Of a DNA stretch of 43,693 bases, positions 1 to 7,581 are shown one piece after another. A model generated the notes under the pieces. That model saw only the letters and a program-made list of their open reading frames with translations. It was not told the DNA's origin and ran no database searches. Made by a program: the position numbers and the translations under genes. Each line of letters opens with the position of its first letter. Position 1 is the stretch's first letter. The DNA comes from JAWLHK01 sp041690355 [NCBI: bacterium] (GTDB lineage: Bacteria; J088; JAWLBW01), in NCBI GenBank assembly GCA_041690355.1, contig JAWLHK010000016.1, positions 1 to 43,693 of the forward strand. Direction: 5' to 3'.

Positions 1-127
1 AGGCCGAAACCCGGTCAGATTAATTTATTGAAGTACTCGACCCGTTCAAAAGAACGTTTCGAGGCCCTTGCACGATTCCTATTCAGTTGTCAAAGAGCGC
101 GCTGCTTGTGCAGCAGCTGAGTTTTTT
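1..127 (-). promoter_or_regulatory. rRNA leader with boxA antitermination element
   Basis: Read on the minus strand, positions 98-88 give GCTCTTTGACA, close to the bacterial boxA consensus (TGCTCTTTAACA) bound by NusB/S10 in pre-16S leaders. A small stem (GCTGC 101-105 with GCAGC 110-114) lies between promoter and boxA. A second short hairpin (CGTTC/GAACG around 43-56) lies downstream, as expected for a processed leader. The 16S rRNA should begin just beyond base 1. Confidence 0.65.
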
Positions 128-157
128 ACTTTAACACGTTCTGGTAACCGAAGTCAA
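128..157 (-). promoter_or_regulatory. Putative rRNA operon promoter
   Basis: On the minus strand a -35 box TTGACT (157-152) and a -10 box TAAAGT (133-128) are separated by 18 bp. They sit just upstream of a boxA-like element, so this is most likely the promoter of an rRNA operon transcribed leftward out of the window. The 16S gene itself is not included, so the assignment rests on the promoter plus leader. Confidence 0.6.
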
Positions 158-508
158 GGACAATCGGTGCCAGCCAAGGGGTACCGCGCCGTGCCGGGGA
201 CATCTCGTCCCGAGCGGGCCCGTCTGCGCAACGGAAACCGAAGGGCAGACCGCCATCCGGAGCACAACGGCCGTGAAGCACCTGTGTCCGCGTGGCGCGG
301 TACGCTTTCCAAAACGGCTTCGCTTCTCAAGACAGAGCCTGGGATTCGAAAACCGCGGGGCTGGACTCTTCGGGGGAATCCCACCCGGAGACACCGGGCG
401 AGAACGAAGACGTAACCAGAACAAGCGTTACGTATCCGAATACATTACCTTGCCTTGTGTGTGATGTCAAGGATGCATACGCGAAAAACCACAATAACCG
501 TCCAGAAT
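158..508. other. Intergenic region, no gene seen
   Basis: About 350 bp between the leftward rrn promoter and the rightward PilZ-gene promoter. Short open frames exist on both strands, but none has a start signal or recognisable protein sequence. The half nearest the rrn promoter could hold UP-element or activator sites; I see no clear motif. Confidence 0.4.
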
Positions 509-537
509 TTGGCCGTCGGCCTCCCGAGCGCTACAAT
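509..537 (+). promoter_or_regulatory. Promoter of the receiver-like/PilZ gene
   Basis: TTGGCC (509-514), 17 bp, TACAAT (532-537). The expected transcription start is near 544, only 2 nt before the ATG at 546, so the mRNA would be almost leaderless. No Shine-Dalgarno sequence precedes the ATG. Confidence 0.6.
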
Positions 538-545
538 GTTCGCCT

Positions 546-1229
546 ATGTCGAGCTGTACCCTTCTTCTTGTCGCCCCCGAAGACTGGACCCTGCACCTGC
601 GCCAGACGCTGTTCGCCCGCGAAGGAATGCGCATCGTGCAGGCAGGCAATTTCACCGAAGCCCGCCAGAAAGCGCGCTTCGCGCCTCCCGATCTGGCCAT
701 CGTATTGGCCGATGCCGGGTCGGCCGAAGTCGAAGCGTTCTGCAAGTGGCTGCGCGCGGAGATGGAGAAGAAGGTCACGGTCGTCGTCATGCTGCCGGCC
801 GACGATCCGGCCCGGGCGCGCGCGCTGACGGCGGTCGGCGCCGACGAAGTGATCATGCAGCCGGCCTCGTCCGAGGCGCTCACGCCGCTGGTCGCGCGAA
901 TGCTCGAAGCCCCGATGCGCCAGGAGATCCGCGTTCCGGCAGAGATCCGAATTCTCGGCGAAACTGCGCTGGGCACGCTGCAGGGGCTCACGCGCAACGT
1001 CTCGATGGGCGGCGCGCTGCTCGAGCTCACCGGCGTCGAAATCCGGTCGGGCGACACCCTGTTCGTGCGCCTTCATCCGCACACGGCCGATCGGCCGATC
1101 ATCGTGCGTGCCGAAGTCAAGCGCGTCGCCATGCACGAGATGTCGTACCAGGTGGGCGTGGCCTTCACGCAGTTTGAGAAGGACGGGCGCGATCTGCTCG
1201 CCGCATTCCTTCAGACCGTGACGGCCTGA
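546..1229 (+). CDS. Receiver-like/PilZ-domain protein, putative c-di-GMP effector
   Basis: A 227-residue cytoplasmic protein. Residues 1-118 have the alternating beta-alpha pattern of a response-regulator receiver-like domain, but I cannot confirm an intact phosphoacceptor pocket. Residues 122-225 are a PilZ domain: the cyclic-di-GMP binding signature is complete, with RxxxR at R125-R129 and NxSxxG at N151-G156. PilZ domains act as second-messenger switches for motility, adhesion or secretion. The start at 546 is supported by a promoter 17 bp in spacing that places transcription start about 2 nt upstream, with no SD. The gene is monocistronic and convergent with the PEGA/barrel genes. Nearby at 4239-5576 is an MshEN protein, another c-di-GMP-binding type. 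The output partner is unknown. Confidence 0.85.
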   Translation: MSSCTLLLVAPEDWTLHLRQTLFAREGMRIVQAGNFTEARQKARFAPPDLAIVLADAGSAEVEAFCKWLRAEMEKKVTVVVMLPADDPARARALTAVGADEVIMQPASSEALTPLVARMLEAPMRQEIRVPAEIRILGETALGTLQGLTRNVSMGGALLELTGVEIRSGDTLFVRLHPHTADRPIIVRAEVKRVAMHEMSYQVGVAFTQFEKDGRDLLAAFLQTVTA

Positions 1230-1304
1230 GAACACCCTTCCCCAACCGACGGAAACGTACGGGAGAGCCGCACGCCGGCGCGCAGATCCGTTCGCCGGGT
1301 CCGC

Positions 1305-2660
1305 TCAATCGAAGAATGCCGTGGGCTCGAAGGCCAGCGTGCTGACGAGGTGAACTTGCGGCGACGCCGATTCCACCAGTCCGTCGCCGCCTGTGGCCGC
1401 CAGCGCCGTCAGCTCGAGGCCGAATACGGCGTAACGCTGCCAGGCGACCCCCACCGTTCCCCCGTAAAGCAGAAAAGAGTGATCGGCTTCGAGATGCCCA
1501 TTGTCGACCGCCCCGTCATCATCGAGGTCCATGCGGCTCGAGCCGAACTCCATCCCGAGCTCAGGCCCGACGTAGACGCGTAGACTGCCGGGGAACCAGT
1601 TGTATGTCGGGCGCAGCCCCATCTGGAAACTATCGAGCCAGGCCATGGGCGTCGCAGTGTCGTCGTCATAGCTGTAGCCAGCATAGCGGTACTCTGCGTA
1701 ACGGCCCCAGAGCGCGCCGGAAAAAGCGCTCCTGCCGAATTCGAGCCGGCCGCCGATCCCGAAACCGTCCAGGTCGCCGCGATCCAATTCAAAGTCGCCG
1801 ACCGACTCCTCTTGCGGTACATAGGCGCGCGAAAGCGCAAACAGCCCTTCGGCGCCGATCGTCGCCCACCACTGCTTGGGTCCGCGCTCGAGGGTGACCG
1901 TGCGGCGAATCGATTCCCCTTCGGACACGTTCAGCGTGAACTCCTGCGGCGTGTAATCGCGGGCGACGATCCGCACCTGATATTCCCCCGCCTGGACCTC
2001 GCGCTCGAGGCGGCCCGAGCCCACGCGGCTGCCGTTGATGAAAATCGAGGCGCTCGGTTCCGTCGTCAGCACGAGCCGGGTCACGCCGTCGGTCGCCACG
2101 GCCTGCGGCGCCTCGCGGCGCGCGCCCGAATCGGCGCTGCGATTGGCCTTGGTCTTCGTTCCGGGCGGCCAGATGCGGCCGCTGATCGACTGCAGCGAGG
2201 CGAGTACCGCTTCGGGATCACAGGCCATCGTCTCGAAGAGCGAACTCGCAATGGTTCCCTTGCGCACTTCCTTGACGCGCATGCTCAACGTGCACTGCTT
2301 CCCGAACGGTTCCACTTCGGCCTCGAGCATGTAGTCGACCCCGGGGAGCGCCTTGGCCATCGCGAAGCGGCACTCGGCCTTGGAGCAATCTTCGAGCTTG
2401 AATTTGCGCTGCAGCAGAAGCGTGTCACGCGTTCCCTGATCGAGCATCTGGACCTCGGGGAGCGCCGCAAGTTCCGCCGACATGGCCCGGGTCAAAAGCG
2501 CCGCAGATTTCCGCAGATCCGGTAGCTCTTCGCTCACGAAGACGTCGAAGAAGACCATGCGCGGGACGTTGTTCTGCGCCGTGGCCGAGAGCGGAAAGGA
2601 AGCCAGGGAAAGGAGAAGCAATGCTGCCGTGACGGCAACGATCCGAAGCGGGAATTTCAT
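1305..2660 (-). CDS. Exported PEGA-domain protein with C-terminal barrel-like region (paralog 2)
   Basis: 451 residues. An N-terminal signal peptide (basic start, hydrophobic residues about 5-27, cleavage near AxA) is followed by a domain of about 130 residues with four cysteines shared with its neighbour. Next come a PEGA domain (about 195-262, surface/extracellular beta-sandwich) and an aromatic-rich C-terminal region of alternating strands that looks like a small outer-membrane barrel. A calcium-loop-like DLDDDGAVD segment lies in a predicted loop. The gene is downstream of its paralog at 2711-4072 with a 50-bp gap and probably shares its transcript. The N-terminal 115 codons are nearly identical to the paralog's while the C-terminal halves differ. 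The N-terminal fold resembles TolB-N/CsgG-like periplasmic domains only loosely; the function is unknown. Confidence 0.8.
   Translation of the reverse strand: MKFPLRIVAVTAALLLLSLASFPLSATAQNNVPRMVFFDVFVSEELPDLRKSAALLTRAMSAELAALPEVQMLDQGTRDTLLLQRKFKLEDCSKAECRFAMAKALPGVDYMLEAEVEPFGKQCTLSMRVKEVRKGTIASSLFETMACDPEAVLASLQSISGRIWPPGTKTKANRSADSGARREAPQAVATDGVTRLVLTTEPSASIFINGSRVGSGRLEREVQAGEYQVRIVARDYTPQEFTLNVSEGESIRRTVTLERGPKQWWATIGAEGLFALSRAYVPQEESVGDFELDRGDLDGFGIGGRLEFGRSAFSGALWGRYAEYRYAGYSYDDDTATPMAWLDSFQMGLRPTYNWFPGSLRVYVGPELGMEFGSSRMDLDDDGAVDNGHLEADHSFLLYGGTVGVAWQRYAVFGLELTALAATGGDGLVESASPQVHLVSTLAFEPTAFFD
2221..2564 (-). repeat. 344-bp direct repeat, copy in paralog 2
   Basis: This segment matches 3633-3976 at a constant offset of 1412 bp with no net indel and only scattered, mostly third-position differences. 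It encodes the conserved N-terminal domain. Sequence outside it diverges sharply, so either this module was recently duplicated or homogenised by gene conversion, or it is under strong constraint. Confidence 0.85.
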
Positions 2661-2710
2661 GGCCGGTTCCGTGACAAGGCTTCAGCGTCCATGCAGGGAA
2701 GATTCGACAC

Positions 2711-4072
2711 TCAGTCGGCCCAGCCGGCGAGGCTGAACCAAGACATCGGCTCAAGGCCGGCCACGATCGTGCCGTAGACGGCAGGCGTCCCGCTCGTATC
2801 GATGTACGCCGCCACCTCGAGGCCGAGGTTGCCGTAGGCCTGCAGACCCATGCCCAATGTCCCGCCGAGCATCAGGCGCTCATCGTCATCGTCTGCCTCG
2901 AAGATTTCCAACCCCGTGTCGAGGCTGGCCGCGAAGCGGGCGGGACCCCAGAACCAGTTCGTTCCGAAGCGGCCCCCGAACTGATAGGCCTCGAAGTCGT
3001 TGTCCAGATAGTAGCCCTCGCGGTCATGATCGGGCCAGATCTGGAAGTAGCGGAACCATGCACCGGAAAACCACCAGGCCTTTCCAAACTCCAAGCGGAA
3101 ATCGAACCCGTGGAACGGCGAACTCCCGGCGCCGAAAACAGAAAGGTCGGTCGGAAATGATTCCGATGAAGAATCCGATTCCGCAATGTAGTACCCGGTT
3201 TCTTCTCGGCTGACGACGTACAGGAGCCCCGAACCCAGCGTGAACCAGAAGTCGCGCGGTCCGGGATTCAGCGAAACCTCCCGGCGCAGCGATTCGCCCG
3301 GCTTCACCGCGAGCGAGAACTCCTCGGCGACGTGGTCGCGCTTGCGGATCGAAATCCGGCGTTCGCCCTCGCCGATGCGCAGCGGCTCGCTCGTGCGCCC
3401 CAGGCGCTCGCCGTCGACGTAGACCCAGGCCGGGGGCGTGCTCTCGACCTGCAGCGTGGCCAGGTTTGCACGCGCGGCAAGAAGACTTCCGCCAGGTGAG
3501 CCGCCGGGCACCTCCACGGTCCGCCTCTTCGCCGGAGCGGGCGCGGCCGGCGCGGCGACCGGCTTGCGGCGCGCGGGGGGCCAGATCCGCCGGCTGGTCG
3601 CGCGCAGCGTGGACAGCACGTTCTCGGGTGCGCAGTCCATCGTTTCGAACAGGGAACTAGCAATCGTTCCCTTGCGCACGTCCTTTACGCGCATGCTGAG
3701 GGTGCACTGCCTGCCGAACGGTTCCACTTCGGCTTCGAGCATGTAGTCGACCCCGGGGAGCGCCTTCGCCATCGCGAAGCGGCACTCGGCCTTGCCGCAG
3801 TCTTCGAGCTTGAACTTGCGCTGCAGCAGCAGCGTGTCGCGCGTGCCCTGGTCGAGCATCTGCACTTCGGGGAGCGCCGCAAGTTCGGCCGACATGGCCC
3901 GGGTGAGCAGCGCCGAAGATTTCCGCAGATCGGGGAGCTCTTCGCTCACGAATACGTCGAAGAAGACCATGCGCGGCTGGTTGTTCTGCCCTGCGGCAGG
4001 GAGCGGAAAGGCGATCAGGAACACGAAGAGCAGCGCTGCGGCCGTTGCAGCCTTTTGAAGCGGAGATGTCAT
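2711..4072 (-). CDS. Exported PEGA-domain protein with C-terminal barrel-like region (paralog 1)
   Basis: 453 residues when started at the ATG at 4072, which places a standard signal peptide at the N-terminus; the frame stays open to 4132, but that extension would put 20 Arg-rich residues before the signal. Order: signal peptide, conserved cysteine-containing domain (about 33-165), Ala/Pro linker, PEGA domain (about 200-265), then a beta-rich aromatic C-terminal region with acidic loops, plausibly an outer-membrane barrel. It is first of two tandem genes. A promoter with -35 TTGCAG and -10 TAGAAT at 4196-4168 would give an 89-nt leader. No clear SD is visible. The function is unknown; the pair might report envelope state or form surface structures, but this is a guess. 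Confidence 0.8.
   Translation of the reverse strand: MTSPLQKAATAAALLFVFLIAFPLPAAGQNNQPRMVFFDVFVSEELPDLRKSSALLTRAMSAELAALPEVQMLDQGTRDTLLLQRKFKLEDCGKAECRFAMAKALPGVDYMLEAEVEPFGRQCTLSMRVKDVRKGTIASSLFETMDCAPENVLSTLRATSRRIWPPARRKPVAAPAAPAPAKRRTVEVPGGSPGGSLLAARANLATLQVESTPPAWVYVDGERLGRTSEPLRIGEGERRISIRKRDHVAEEFSLAVKPGESLRREVSLNPGPRDFWFTLGSGLLYVVSREETGYYIAESDSSSESFPTDLSVFGAGSSPFHGFDFRLEFGKAWWFSGAWFRYFQIWPDHDREGYYLDNDFEAYQFGGRFGTNWFWGPARFAASLDTGLEIFEADDDDERLMLGGTLGMGLQAYGNLGLEVAAYIDTSGTPAVYGTIVAGLEPMSWFSLAGWAD
3633..3976 (-). repeat. 344-bp direct repeat, copy in paralog 1
   Basis: Partner of the repeat at 2221-2564. Together they could recombine and delete one gene, leaving a chimeric protein. Confidence 0.85.
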
Positions 4073-4167
4073 GCCGGTAAGAAGACGGAGGTTGACAATC
4101 CGGCCGCGCCGGGAGACTCCCCGGGGTCGCATCTGCGCGATGCGGAACGGCCACCAGAAACGGGCAC

Positions 4168-4196
4168 ATTCTACCGGCTCGCTCCCCGGACTGCAA
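4168..4196 (-). promoter_or_regulatory. Promoter of the PEGA/barrel pair
   Basis: Minus strand TTGCAG (4196-4191), 17 bp, TAGAAT (4173-4168); expected start near 4161. The 89-nt leader contains a GCATC/GATGC hairpin. The -10 is good and the -35 only fair. Confidence 0.45.
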
Positions 4197-4238
4197 ACCC
4201 GGCGGAGCGCACGGCGTGTCCGACGGCGGAACGGGTTT

Positions 4239-5576
4239 TCAGCCGCCCTTGCGGCGCCGCACGAGATCTTCGAAGCTCTGCGGAACCTTCATTGCCAGGA
4301 TGAGCAGCTCGCCGATGTCGAAGGTCGCATCGGTGCCCGGCCCGTTGTCGCCGTAGAGGATGTTGACGACCTTGCCCTTGAAGACGATGGGGATGACGAA
4401 GCCGCTGCGGGGCTCCTTGCCGCCGAGCAGCTTGAGAAAGCGGTTGTTGATGGGGGTCTTGGGGATGGCGCCGAGAAAGTGCGCGCGCATCTCGCAGACG
4501 GTCTTGAACACCGACGGGGCCCCGAGCGGAATCATGAGCTGCTCGATGTTTTCGCGGCGGATGTTGCCCCCGAAACCGTCCCACCCCATGACCATGTCAG
4601 TGCGCACGGCGAAGAGCACGTTGCGCTTGAAGGTGGCCGAGGCGAACCCGAGCACGACGCGGGCGATCTGATCGCGATCTTCCACATGCTGGAGCGCTTT
4701 GGTGGCCTGCTGAAGCGTGAGCTGGCGCGGCGGCGGCGGCGCATCGTCGAGCTTCGGCGATTCCACCTGTGCCTGCGCGGGGGCCGCCGTCTGTGCGGGA
4801 GCCTCGGGTTCGGCAGCGGGGGCGGGCGCGGGCGCGTCCTCGGCTTCGCCGAGAACGATGAGCTCGCTCTCATCTTCCTGCACGTCACCGAGGAGCACGA
4901 CCTCGTCCTCACCCGACGCCTCGCTCTCGGTCATGCCGAAGCCCTGGGTGAGGCGCGTGAATTCCGCCTCGTCCATCAGATCGCCGCCGCCCGCGTCTTC
5001 GGCCCCCTTCTCTGCGACGCCGGATGCCGAAAGCACCTTGCGCGGCGCCTCGGGCACGACGGCGGCGCCGCCACCTGCCGCGGGAGTCGAACCGGCCCGC
5101 AGGGCCATCTGATCGGTGCGGCTGAGGGTCACGTAGCGCACGTCGCGCTTCGTGCCATACAGGCGGTTCAGCAGAAAGTAGATGCGGACTTCGGGAGCCA
5201 CATAGACCTGCAGGCGGCATCCCGAGGCGAAGGCGAGCTCGTCCTGAGCCGCCACGTCGCCCGGATTGGCCATGACGACGTGCAGAACCTTGTCCTTCTT
5301 GACCATCGGCACGGCAAGCAGCCGCTCGGCCAGCGCCTTCGGGAGCAGCTTGGCGACCGAAACATGCATTTTGGCGTAGGCCTGCGGCGCCACGGTCGAC
5401 ACGCCGTGCTGCACACTCAGGTAGTTCCCCAGGACCGACTCGTTGATGTAGCCGAGGTCCATGAGGTTGGTGCCGAGGCGGCCGCCGTAGATGACCTGAT
5501 TGCTGATGGCGTCGTCGAGCTGGCGCGGCGTGATGGCGCGCGCGCGAACGAGTATGTCACCGAGAAGCTGAGGCAT
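4239..5576 (-). CDS. MshEN (GspE N-terminal)-GAF-like protein, putative c-di-GMP receptor
   Basis: 445 residues. The N-terminus is an MshEN domain with both 24-residue c-di-GMP-binding motifs: residues 4-27 (LLG...Q27) and 33-56 (RLG...Q56), separated by exactly five residues as in MshE. The rest of the T2SSE_N fold runs to about 150. A Pro/Ala/acidic linker (about 175-300) follows, then a C-terminal region (about 300-440) with GAF-like pattern. There are no Walker motifs, so this is not a secretion ATPase but a stand-alone sensor. The ATG at 5576 is chosen because the first MshEN motif starts at residue 4; a longer frame to 5633 adds unrelated residues. A promoter-like AGGACA-17-TACCAT (5618-5590) would leave a 7-nt leader. 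It may regulate type IV pili, secretion or gliding. Confidence 0.85.
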   Translation of the reverse strand: MPQLLGDILVRARAITPRQLDDAISNQVIYGGRLGTNLMDLGYINESVLGNYLSVQHGVSTVAPQAYAKMHVSVAKLLPKALAERLLAVPMVKKDKVLHVVMANPGDVAAQDELAFASGCRLQVYVAPEVRIYFLLNRLYGTKRDVRYVTLSRTDQMALRAGSTPAAGGGAAVVPEAPRKVLSASGVAEKGAEDAGGGDLMDEAEFTRLTQGFGMTESEASGEDEVVLLGDVQEDESELIVLGEAEDAPAPAPAAEPEAPAQTAAPAQAQVESPKLDDAPPPPRQLTLQQATKALQHVEDRDQIARVVLGFASATFKRNVLFAVRTDMVMGWDGFGGNIRRENIEQLMIPLGAPSVFKTVCEMRAHFLGAIPKTPINNRFLKLLGGKEPRSGFVIPIVFKGKVVNILYGDNGPGTDATFDIGELLILAMKVPQSFEDLVRRRKGG

Positions 5577-5589
5577 AGAAGCGCCGATT

Positions 5590-5618
5590 ATGGTACCAGC
5601 ATGAGCGCCGAATGTCCT
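5590..5618 (-). promoter_or_regulatory. Possible promoter of the MshEN gene
   Basis: Minus strand AGGACA (5618-5613), 17 bp, TACCAT (5595-5590), predicted start near 5583, 7 nt before the ATG. Both boxes are moderate matches. Confidence 0.4.
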
Positions 5619-5713
5619 GACGCGCGGCGGCACGGCCCTCTCCCGGGTGCGCGGGATGCGGCAGCGCCTTCGCCCTTCGTGAATTCCCCACGCAGAACCG
5701 GTAGCCTGTCAAC

Positions 5714-6571
5714 ATGGCGTTTCTGCTCGCTCTGCCGCCGAAGTTCTCGTTCGAAGCGACCGTGCTTTCACATGGGTGGGTCTTTCTCCCGCCGTTCGCA
5801 TGGGACGGCACGACCCTGCAGGTTCCCCTGGAAGCAGACGAAACGGCCCGGGGCAGTGCGACCGTCCGTATCGAAAGCGTTTCCGGCCGCAGACTGCGCG
5901 TGCACGGGCCGGCCCGAACCCCGCGAGCCGCAACCGAAGCGGCCGTCCGCTGGATGCTGCGGGTCGACGAAGACTTCGCGGCGCTCGACCGGATCGCCCG
6001 CATGGATACGCTCGTGCGCGCCGCCCGCCGCCGGGGCGCCGGACGCCTGCTGCGCGCCCCTTCGGTCTGGGAAGAAGCGGTGCGCGTCCTGTGCACGACG
6101 AACATCAGCTGGTCGGGAACGATCCGCATGATGACCGGGCTCGTGGCCCTCGGCGGCGGGCGCTTCCCCACGCCGAGGCAGATTCTCCATCTACCGGGCG
6201 ACCGCCTGCGGCGCGACGCGGGGCTGGGCTATCGGGTCGAAGCCCTGCGCGAGCTGGCTGAGCGGGTGATCGCCGGGCTCGATCTGGAAGCGTGGAAGTC
6301 GAATCCGCCAGAACGGGACGCGCTCGAGGCCGAAATCGGCGCCTGGCGCGGGTTCGGCCCCTACGCCACGGCCCACCTGCTCGTACAGCTCGGACACTAT
6401 CATCGCCTGCCCATCGACAGCGAAGTCGTCGCTTTTCACCGCGAACAGGGCCTGCCGGCAGAGCCGGCCGCTATCGCCGCGCACTATGCGCAATACGGCG
6501 ACCATGCCTTCCTGATCTACAAGCTGCGGCGGATCGCCTTGCGGCGCAACTGGATCGGCGAGCCGCACTGA
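5714..6571 (+). CDS. HhH-GPD family DNA glycosylase (AlkA/OGG1-like)
   Basis: 285 residues, the usual size of AlkA/OGG-type enzymes that excise alkylated or oxidised bases in base-excision repair. The N-terminal third is beta-rich as in AlkA. The helix-hairpin-helix with GFGPYATA (about residue 213) is followed by LPIDSEV with the conserved catalytic Asp (about 235). The lysine that gives OGG1 its AP-lyase activity is replaced by Tyr in the hairpin, so a monofunctional glycosylase is expected. A TAGCCT box at 5702-5707 would start transcription on the A of the ATG, another possible leaderless case, though no good -35 is present. The gene stands alone. Substrate (3-methyladenine or oxidised purine) is undetermined. 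Confidence 0.82.
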   Translation: MAFLLALPPKFSFEATVLSHGWVFLPPFAWDGTTLQVPLEADETARGSATVRIESVSGRRLRVHGPARTPRAATEAAVRWMLRVDEDFAALDRIARMDTLVRAARRRGAGRLLRAPSVWEEAVRVLCTTNISWSGTIRMMTGLVALGGGRFPTPRQILHLPGDRLRRDAGLGYRVEALRELAERVIAGLDLEAWKSNPPERDALEAEIGAWRGFGPYATAHLLVQLGHYHRLPIDSEVVAFHREQGLPAEPAAIAAHYAQYGDHAFLIYKLRRIALRRNWIGEPH

Positions 6572-6589
6572 CCGCCGGCACGGCCCCCA

Positions 6590-6623
6590 CCTGGGGAATC
6601 CGCGGTTTCGGGCTCTCCCCAGG
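6590..6623. terminator. Inverted repeat after the glycosylase gene
   Basis: CCTGGGGA (6590-6597) pairs perfectly with TCCCCAGG (6616-6623) across an 18-nt loop. It lies between two convergent genes. There is no T-run, so it is at best a weak or Rho-assisted end. Confidence 0.3.
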
Positions 6624-6679
6624 GAAGCAGACCGTAATGCAGGAGCCTCTATTCTGTGGGGCTCTTGAAGCGGGTGGCT

Positions 6680-7174
6680 TCAGAAGGCGCCGAGCTTGCG
6701 GCGCCAGAACAGCAGCTCCACCGAATCGGGGAGCAGATAGCCGGGAAGCCGGCCCACCATGCGATAGCTGTGGCGCTCGTAGAAGCGCCGCGCGCCGGTG
6801 TTGAACTCGGGCACGAGCACGAACAGATCGTCGCCCACGGCGCTCTCGGTCGCCTGCAGCAGAGCCGACCCCGCATGCTCGTTGCGCCGGTCTGACCGCA
6901 CGCCCAGCGCGCGCAGATAGCCGCTGCGCCCGAAGCCGCCGCGCGTGAGGAACCACGAAAAACCGATGATGCCGCCATCGGCCTCGCCCACGATGAGCCC
7001 CTCGTTGCGCTCGATGGCGCCGACGAGCAACGCCTCTGCGCGCAGCGTGTTGATGCCGAACCGCTCGCGCCAGAAGGGGGTCTCGCCGATGAGCGCGGCG
7101 GCCGCCGCGATGTCATCGGAGGTCATCGGCCGGATGTTGATGTCGGGGTACCGTTCGGGCGCCGCATGGACCAT
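6680..7174 (-). CDS. GNAT-family N-acetyltransferase
   Basis: 164 residues with the GNAT fold. A central strand ending in ALGV is followed by the acetyl-CoA pyrophosphate-binding turn (RRNEHAGSAL, about 95-105, a variant of Q/RxxGxG/A) and helix. The C-terminal half has the ARRFYERHSYRMVG segment typical of the last GNAT motif. GNATs transfer acetyl groups to small molecules or protein amines; the substrate cannot be read from sequence. The gene is monocistronic, convergent with the glycosylase. Its promoter TTGACT-18-TAGGGT places transcription start on the A of the ATG, and there is no SD, so it is probably leaderless. Confidence 0.85.
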   Translation of the reverse strand: MVHAAPERYPDINIRPMTSDDIAAAAALIGETPFWRERFGINTLRAEALLVGAIERNEGLIVGEADGGIIGFSWFLTRGGFGRSGYLRALGVRSDRRNEHAGSALLQATESAVGDDLFVLVPEFNTGARRFYERHSYRMVGRLPGYLLPDSVELLFWRRKLGAF

Positions 7175-7180
7175 ACCCCC

Positions 7181-7210
7181 ACCCTAGGGTTCCCTGCACG
7201 ACAAAGTCAA
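7181..7210 (-). promoter_or_regulatory. Promoter of the GNAT gene (leaderless)
   Basis: Minus strand TTGACT (7210-7205), 18 bp, TAGGGT (7186-7181). Counting 7 nt on gives +1 at 7174, exactly the first base of the start codon. Confidence 0.55.
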
Positions 7211-7260
7211 TGAAAATCGACAGTTCAGCCGACCCCCGCCGCCAGCCCGCCTGCCGGCCG

Positions 7261-7289
7261 TTGACGGCGCCGCCGCTTCCTGCTTCAAT
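7261..7289 (+). promoter_or_regulatory. Promoter of the cobalamin operon
   Basis: TTGACG (7261-7266), 17 bp, TTCAAT (7284-7289), predicted start near 7296, just before the riboswitch aptamer begins. The fit between promoter and RNA start is good. Confidence 0.65.
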
Positions 7290-7297
7290 GGAGCCGT

Positions 7298-7462
7298 TCA
7301 GCGCCAGGGGTCCCCCGCGGGGGTGAAAAGGGAAGCCGGTGAAAATCCGGCACGGTCCCGCCACTGTAAATGCCGAGCGTGCGGCCACGAAGCCACTGTC
7401 CCGAAGCGGATGGGAAGGCGGCCGCAACGCGATGACGCATGAGTCAGGAGACCTGCCCGGGC
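7298..7462 (+). promoter_or_regulatory. Cobalamin (B12) riboswitch
   Basis: The conserved core is intact: GGGAA followed by GGTGAAAATCC near 7330-7349, ACGGTCCCGCCACTGTAA (7352-7369), a second GCCACTG near 7391, and the B12 box AGTCAGGAGACCTGCC at 7442-7457. Adenosylcobalamin or another corrinoid binding normally shuts off the downstream uptake genes. The following btuB, propeller lipoprotein, btuC and btuD fit this exactly. Confidence 0.97.
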
Positions 7463-7550
7463 GTATCCGTCAACCGCTTTCTTCCGAGGAGAAGAGGGGT
7501 GCGCTCGACTCGACGTCTTTCGCTTCCATTCCGGCCTGCCGGCGCGCAGC

Positions 7551-7572
7551 CTCCTCATGTCCGCATGAGGAG
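7551..7572 (+). promoter_or_regulatory. SD-sequestering hairpin (riboswitch expression platform)
   Basis: CTCCTCATG (7551-7559), loop TCCG, CATGAGGAG (7564-7572): a perfect 9-bp stem that hides the GAGGAG Shine-Dalgarno of the GTG start at 7582. An identical GAGGAG lies upstream at 7486-7491 and could pair with CTCCTC (7551-7556) instead, freeing the SD. This suggests translational control with an alternative pairing. Confidence 0.7.
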
Positions 7573-7581
7573 ACGGCCGCG

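Noticed and set aside
4071-6131. 686-codon plus-strand open frame
   Set aside because: Runs opposite to the MshEN gene and overlaps the glycosylase start in another frame; no recognisable protein.
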